A DNA stretch of 64,000 nucleotides from Candidatus Woesearchaeota archaeon (lineage in GTDB: Archaea; Nanoarchaeota; Nanoarchaeia; Woesearchaeales; JAGVZT01): the NCBI GenBank assembly GCA_017608295.1, contig JAFCGF010000007.1:104960-168959 (forward strand), written 5' to 3'. A model generated the notes under the pieces. That model was not told where the DNA came from, made no database searches, and saw nothing but the letters and a program-made list of their open reading frames with translations. Below are positions 59,861-64,000 of this stretch, piece by piece (position 1 is the first letter of the stretch; each line of letters starts with the position of its first letter). The translations under genes were made by a program, and so were the position numbers.

Positions 59861-61045
59861 TCAGTATCGCCTTCTTCTCCGCGATAGAGCCAGGATAGTC
59901 ACACCAAGTGTCATGAACAGGCCGAGCAGGAAAACATAGAACTGCCATTGCATCCCACTTGCTCTGCTTTCGACAGTGGCGGTGAATCCCGTGGGAGTAA
60001 GAGTTATGCCTTTCTCCAAAAGGACAAGCTCCAGGGTGTAGCTGTCCCTGCTGATGGCAGACACAAGCTCAAGCTTAAGAGTGTAAAGGCCATAAGCCAG
60101 CCCTGTTGTATCTATATATATAGGGAACTCGACTTCTCTGGCTGGCCTGATATCTTCTGACTGCGAGAGTGTCTCTAATATGGTTCTCTCCCCATCCAGA
60201 AGCCAGACTTCTGCGTATGCACCCTCCATCTCAAGGTTCCAGTTGGATATCACATTCAAGGTAAGCGGCAGTATCTCTCCGAGAGGCACTTCCCTCAGCT
60301 CGACAGATACTGGGACGAGTCGCGGCTTCCCAACTCTGAAGGGAATGCTAAATGTGTCGGTGGTCTCAGCATAGCTCACACTTCCCTCTAAGAGGTAATC
60401 GCCGAAAGAAGGCGGAGCCCAGAAGAATTGCGCCCTGTGCTCGCCCCTCACTGGAACCAAGGCCGACTGGCTGAAGCTGTCTCCAATCTGCCCCCCGTCC
60501 AGAAGGCCCGCCTGCATCTCAACCTCAGCATCCACTGGAAGCGCACCCCTATTTGTGAGCCAGAGCTCGAGAAGCCCCTTCTTGCCGGGATTGAGGTCAT
60601 AGATCTGATGGTCGTATTCGAGGTACTCATCCGGATACTCAACAAATACTGTCAGGGTATGCCCAACCCCCAGGCTCACCGAGAACGTGCCCTCACCCAC
60701 AGGAGCTGCTCTCACGATGATACGGCTCTCGTGGGAACCGGGCTCCAGGGCAGGGGGGACTACAAGTCCGGCAGAGACCCATTTCTCAGTCTCCCCCTGC
60801 CTGAAGCTTACGGTTGATTTTGCAAATGTGATGTGTTCAGCTAGCGGCCCATCTGCTGACAGCACCGCCTTGAGCGGCGAGCCGCCCTCATTAAGCACTT
60901 TGAATCGAATATCCAGTGTAGCGCCATGCGAGACGATATGCTCCGACCTGCTTGGTGCTATGCCTATCGCGCCCGCCATGGGAAGCAGGAGAGCTGCGAA
61001 AAGCAGCATGCACATCATCAATCGCATTCTCTTGTGTGTCATCAT
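59861..61045 (-). CDS. Type-I membrane protein with CARDB/NEW3-like domains
   Basis: The 394-residue product has a signal peptide (MCMLLFAALLLPMAGAIGI). The beta-rich ectodomain contains RFKVLNEGGSPLKAVL, LELWLTNRGALPVDAEV, PLTLNVISNWNLEMEGAYAEV (in part). A membrane helix (about 365-388) and the tail RRRRRY end it. Architecture and ending mirror 1966-3189, so the two are paralogues placed beside different giant genes. It is coupled by ATGA to the repeat-bearing giant upstream, which it may help to anchor or assemble. Confidence 0.85.
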   Translation of the reverse strand: MMTHKRMRLMMCMLLFAALLLPMAGAIGIAPSRSEHIVSHGATLDIRFKVLNEGGSPLKAVLSADGPLAEHITFAKSTVSFRQGETEKWVSAGLVVPPALEPGSHESRIIVRAAPVGEGTFSVSLGVGHTLTVFVEYPDEYLEYDHQIYDLNPGKKGLLELWLTNRGALPVDAEVEMQAGLLDGGQIGDSFSQSALVPVRGEHRAQFFWAPPSFGDYLLEGSVSYAETTDTFSIPFRVGKPRLVPVSVELREVPLGEILPLTLNVISNWNLEMEGAYAEVWLLDGERTILETLSQSEDIRPAREVEFPIYIDTTGLAYGLYTLKLELVSAISRDSYTLELVLLEKGITLTPTGFTATVESRASGMQWQFYVFLLGLFMTLGVTILALSRRRRRY

Positions 61046-64000
61046 GTATCCACTCCGTAAACAAATATGTCTGAGGTCTTTTCGCCTGGGGGCTCGTCCA
61101 TTGGCACAGTCACGTTGAAGTCTATCGCGACTGTGTCCTTAGTATCTGTCCAGTTCAGCCAGCTGACAAAGCTTGTAGAGACGTTCGATAGGTTGAACCA
61201 GGTCAATGTCGAAGTCGATGTGTCGAAGCTTCCGGACTCTGTTCCTGAGATGTTCGCCTTAGCCATGAGGCTGCTGGAGTTGTCCGCGACCCTCAGCCAG
61301 AGCGGCGTGGCGTTGATGCTAAGGTTCACCTCGACATTTCCTAGGTTCTCAACTACCATTGCTGCCGGATTGCCGTCCAGTGTGGAATTAGTCAGGCCCA
61401 GCGGCATGGCTCCAAAGTCAGTTTTATTCGTTGTGAGGTCGATGGAGACGCTTCTCACCACAGTGAAGTTGAAGGTTGAAGAGTAGGTACCGTACGCGAT
61501 GCCGTCGTACGCGCGCACTTTCCACCAGTAGGTATTGAAGGGAAGCTCGTGCGTGGCATTGGTGAAGTACCATGCACTGATATTGGTGATGTTCATCACC
61601 AACGCTGAGAAGTCCTCGGCCGTGCTCACCACGATGTTGTAGGCCAGCAGGTCTGAGGTGTTATCCACATCTGTCGAGTTGGTCCAGTTGAATTGTTGCG
61701 TGCGGTTGATGATAGCGTAGTCCAGATTCTGCGGGAGATTAAGTGTGGGTGCGCCCGGTGCGTCGTTCACGCTATCTACCACGATATTGTATGTGTCATC
61801 AACATCAGTGGTGCCGTCACTGCACCTGATGGTACAGCTACCTGTTCCGAACCAGTTCGCAGCAGGCGTGTGGTTCAGGGCATAGTCCTCAGAGATTTCG
61901 CAGTCTACTTCGGCTGCGGTTTCAGTCTGGACAGTGTATGTAAGCGTATCGTAGCCGCTGTCGAAGTCGGGGTCGATGCACTGGCCGCCAGGCGCCTGAG
62001 AAAGGTTCGCATCGTGCGTCGTCGCCGCGTCATCCTCAGTGACTGTATCGTCAGGTATGATTACCGTCCAAATGGGGGCGGTATCGCTGATGTTAACCAG
62101 CGTACTCGCATTGAGCGAGTAATCATCGGAATCGTTTGCGAAGACTGACACATTCACTATCTGGAACTTGGTGAAGTTCGCGTAGCCGAGCGTGGCGTTC
62201 AGCACTGAGTCATTGCCCTCCGGCCCGAATATCTCTGACCACACTATTGTGCCGTCAACGCGCCAAGTGAAGTTCACGGTCATGTTGTCGCCCAGGTCTG
62301 GGTCGGTCACTGTCGTGTTCGCGGTGAGGTTATCCCTTGTATCCGGGCTTGCGGGAGTAAACACAGGTGTCGACACGTTCGGCTCCTCATTTGTAGAGTA
62401 CACGATTACGACAAAGGAAGTCGCAGACCAATCGATACCGTCAGTGACGTTCACGACGATGGTGCTGTTTCCTATCTGATCCAAGGTTGGCTTCGAGCAG
62501 TTGATGTAATATAATTCTGCGATGAAGCAGTTGATGAGGCCTGTATCTGTCTGGTTCTGGACATACCAGGTGAGTTCGTCTGTGCTGTTATCATAGTCGG
62601 TGGTAAAGTTGTTGAGGTTATACCACCAACGCGGAGGAGTGGTATCCTCGGCAGTCGAGTTATTAGGGATGCCGGTGATGTTCGGTCCAGTGCCACATGT
62701 TCCTGCCAGGCAGACACCGTCCTGGACCCATGGTGCATTAAAGTCAGTACTGACTGAGGAATCACACGCATCTCCATTACTATCGCCGTCACCGCAGCCG
62801 ACAACAAACGCATTTCCATCTGAACTGTTGCGGCTCACTACACTCGTGGCAGCAGTGCAGCCAGCCGAAGTCACCATACCTGTTGCGCTGTAATTACCAC
62901 CCTCAGTAAGGGTGCTGTCACAGCTGTCGCCGTCATTGTCCTCGTCGTAATCATAATCTGCTGCTGCGACATCATTATCATCCTCGAAGTGCGTGGTGTT
63001 CCAGAAGATGTAACCAGAGGTCTCGCAGTCGAAGTTCGAACCGTCGCTGCCTTGGCCGTCATCGAAGCACATACCGCTCTGCGCCCAGATTCCGCTGCTC
63101 GCGTCAGCTTCGCACTGCACACCGCCGTAGCCATCGCAGCTGCCGTAATACACATTAGTATTATTCACCACATCAGTACCCTCGCAGCTCTTATCAGCAA
63201 GGCACAGGCCGTCCTGTGTGAATGGTGAGTCCAGGTCAGTTACGGTGGCAGTGTCACACATGTCGCCGCCGTTGCCGGTGCAGCCCACGACGAAGTAATT
63301 GTTGTTGCTTCCGTTCACGCTTACCAGGCCGGTTGCTGCAGTGCAGCCGTTCGTGGTCATCAGGCCAGTAGCTGTGTAATTACCGCCGGAAGTGATGGTC
63401 GCGTCACAGCTTCGGCCGTCGTTGTCACTGTCATAATCATATGTGTCGGTGTTGTTCTGCGTGTCGTCAATGTACCTAGTCGCGTTGAAGATGATGATGC
63501 CGGCAACCTCACAATCGAAATTCGTGCCGTCGCTGTTGCCACCGTCGTCAAAGCACATGCCGCTCTGGGCGAACTCGCCGCTGCTCGCGTCAGCCTCACA
63601 CTCCATGCCACCGCCGTCGTTGCAATCAGCGAGGAACGTGCCGCTATTGTTCACAACATCCTGCGCATCACAGGCGTTGGCTGCGCACAGGCCGAACTGC
63701 GCCCACGGATCATTGAAGCTGACTGCGATGCTGTCGTCACAAAGGTCGCCACTTGAGTCGCAGTCCTCGCTGAAGTAGTTGTTGTTGCTCGCGTCGACAT
63801 GGACCTCGCTGGTTGAAGCTGTACAGCCGGCATTAGTGACCATACCTGTTGGGGAGTAGTTGCCGCCCGAACCCAATACGTCGTCGCAGCTGTCACCAGT
63901 GTTGTCCTCGTCGTAATCATAATCTGCTGCTGCGACATCATTATCATCCTCAAAGTGCGTGGTGTTCCAGAAGATGTAGCCAGAGGTCTCGCAGTCGAAG
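61042..64000 (-). CDS. Giant surface protein with approx. 160-residue repeats (5' partial)
   Basis: The frame is open to the right edge; TTG 63876 is internal. The visible 985 residues contain at least three copies of a Cys/Asp-rich repeat (FDCE, NTTHFEDD, YDYDEDNDG, SCD, GGNYS-x-TGMVT, GCTAAT, VQDGVCLA). Then come cadherin/Ig-like domains (VTEDD, NDAPGAPTL, WTNSTDVDN), a fibronectin-like domain (NTYWWKVRAYDG), and a C-terminal domain similar to that of 18221 and 27138 (DFGAMPLG, ENLGNVEVNLSINA). No membrane helix is visible at the C-terminus, so anchoring may depend on the coupled gene at 59861. Confidence 0.85.
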   Translation of the reverse strand, partial: FDCETSGYIFWNTTHFEDDNDVAAADYDYDEDNTGDSCDDVLGSGGNYSPTGMVTNAGCTASTSEVHVDASNNNYFSEDCDSSGDLCDDSIAVSFNDPWAQFGLCAANACDAQDVVNNSGTFLADCNDGGGMECEADASSGEFAQSGMCFDDGGNSDGTNFDCEVAGIIIFNATRYIDDTQNNTDTYDYDSDNDGRSCDATITSGGNYTATGLMTTNGCTAATGLVSVNGSNNNYFVVGCTGNGGDMCDTATVTDLDSPFTQDGLCLADKSCEGTDVVNNTNVYYGSCDGYGGVQCEADASSGIWAQSGMCFDDGQGSDGSNFDCETSGYIFWNTTHFEDDNDVAAADYDYDEDNDGDSCDSTLTEGGNYSATGMVTSAGCTAATSVVSRNSSDGNAFVVGCGDGDSNGDACDSSVSTDFNAPWVQDGVCLAGTCGTGPNITGIPNNSTAEDTTPPRWWYNLNNFTTDYDNSTDELTWYVQNQTDTGLINCFIAELYYINCSKPTLDQIGNSTIVVNVTDGIDWSATSFVVIVYSTNEEPNVSTPVFTPASPDTRDNLTANTTVTDPDLGDNMTVNFTWRVDGTIVWSEIFGPEGNDSVLNATLGYANFTKFQIVNVSVFANDSDDYSLNASTLVNISDTAPIWTVIIPDDTVTEDDAATTHDANLSQAPGGQCIDPDFDSGYDTLTYTVQTETAAEVDCEISEDYALNHTPAANWFGTGSCTIRCSDGTTDVDDTYNIVVDSVNDAPGAPTLNLPQNLDYAIINRTQQFNWTNSTDVDNTSDLLAYNIVVSTAEDFSALVMNITNISAWYFTNATHELPFNTYWWKVRAYDGIAYGTYSSTFNFTVVRSVSIDLTTNKTDFGAMPLGLTNSTLDGNPAAMVVENLGNVEVNLSINATPLWLRVADNSSSLMAKANISGTESGSFDTSTSTLTWFNLSNVSTSFVSWLNWTDTKDTVAIDFNVTVPMDEPPGEKTSDIFVYGVDT
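62700..64000 (-). repeat. Near-identical long repeats in the giant gene
   Basis: About 485-base units recur. For example, 62940-63034 and 63910-64000 are almost identical over about 90 bases, and the middle unit is more divergent. The array continues beyond the window. Confidence 0.8.

Overview
This window looks like the chromosome of an uncultivated archaeon, possibly a DPANN-type lineage (the phylum is an inference). The evidence is a diphthine synthase (DphB), an archaeal-style FtsZ, HerA/DUF87 ATPases, promoters built from a TATA box with a CGAAA-type BRE, small ribbon-helix-helix and ArsR-like regulators, many ATGA gene overlaps, and secreted proteins dense in N-x-S/T glycosylation sequons. 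I saw no rRNA, tRNA, CRISPR array or insertion sequence. Apart from dphB, ftsZ and a radical-SAM operon, almost every gene encodes an envelope protein, a cytoplasmic coiled coil or a regulator.

Layout. 1-3.9 kb: a plus-strand operon of single-pass membrane proteins with cytosolic helical tails, then a small Cys-rich membrane peptide. 3.9-8.6 kb: a minus-strand operon (regulator, two small surface proteins, a 948-aa cadherin-like membrane protein). 8.8-13.8 kb: coiled-coil proteins and a large type-I membrane protein. 13.8-30.2 kb: several minus-strand operons encoding ten paralogous surface glycoproteins (here called the W-G-G family), two co-transcribed proteins of a second family, dedicated regulators, two small Sm-like proteins and an 850-aa coiled coil; one cassette is a recent tandem duplication. 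30.6-35.9 kb: two ribbon-helix-helix genes driving a 1208-aa Ig/PKD membrane protein, a coiled coil and a winged-helix gene. 36-39 kb: a three-gene operon, radical SAM, JAMM-like protein, radical SAM. 39.3-41.6 kb: ftsZ and dphB. 41.7-51.5 kb: two paralogous membrane-anchored HerA/DUF87 ATPases, a regulator with a perfect EF-hand loop, an RHH gene and coiled coils. 51.6-64 kb: a 2673-aa Cys/Trp repeat protein, a type-I membrane protein and a repeat-bearing giant that runs off the right edge.

How it may work together (inference). Two shared modules tie the region together. One is a cytosolic helical motif (Gly-Asp, Leu-Tyr, Tyr, Leu-Pro, Lys pattern) at the C-terminus of both ATPases, of four other membrane proteins and of the long coiled coil. 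The other is the W-G-G ectodomain, found in ten small surface proteins and again as the N-terminal ectodomain of the larger ATPase. Together they suggest a cell-surface assembly or secretion machine: ATP-driven membrane motors, extracellular subunits of the same fold, giant surface proteins, and a cytoplasmic coiled-coil scaffold, near ftsZ. I do not recognise this as a described system. All similarities were judged by eye.
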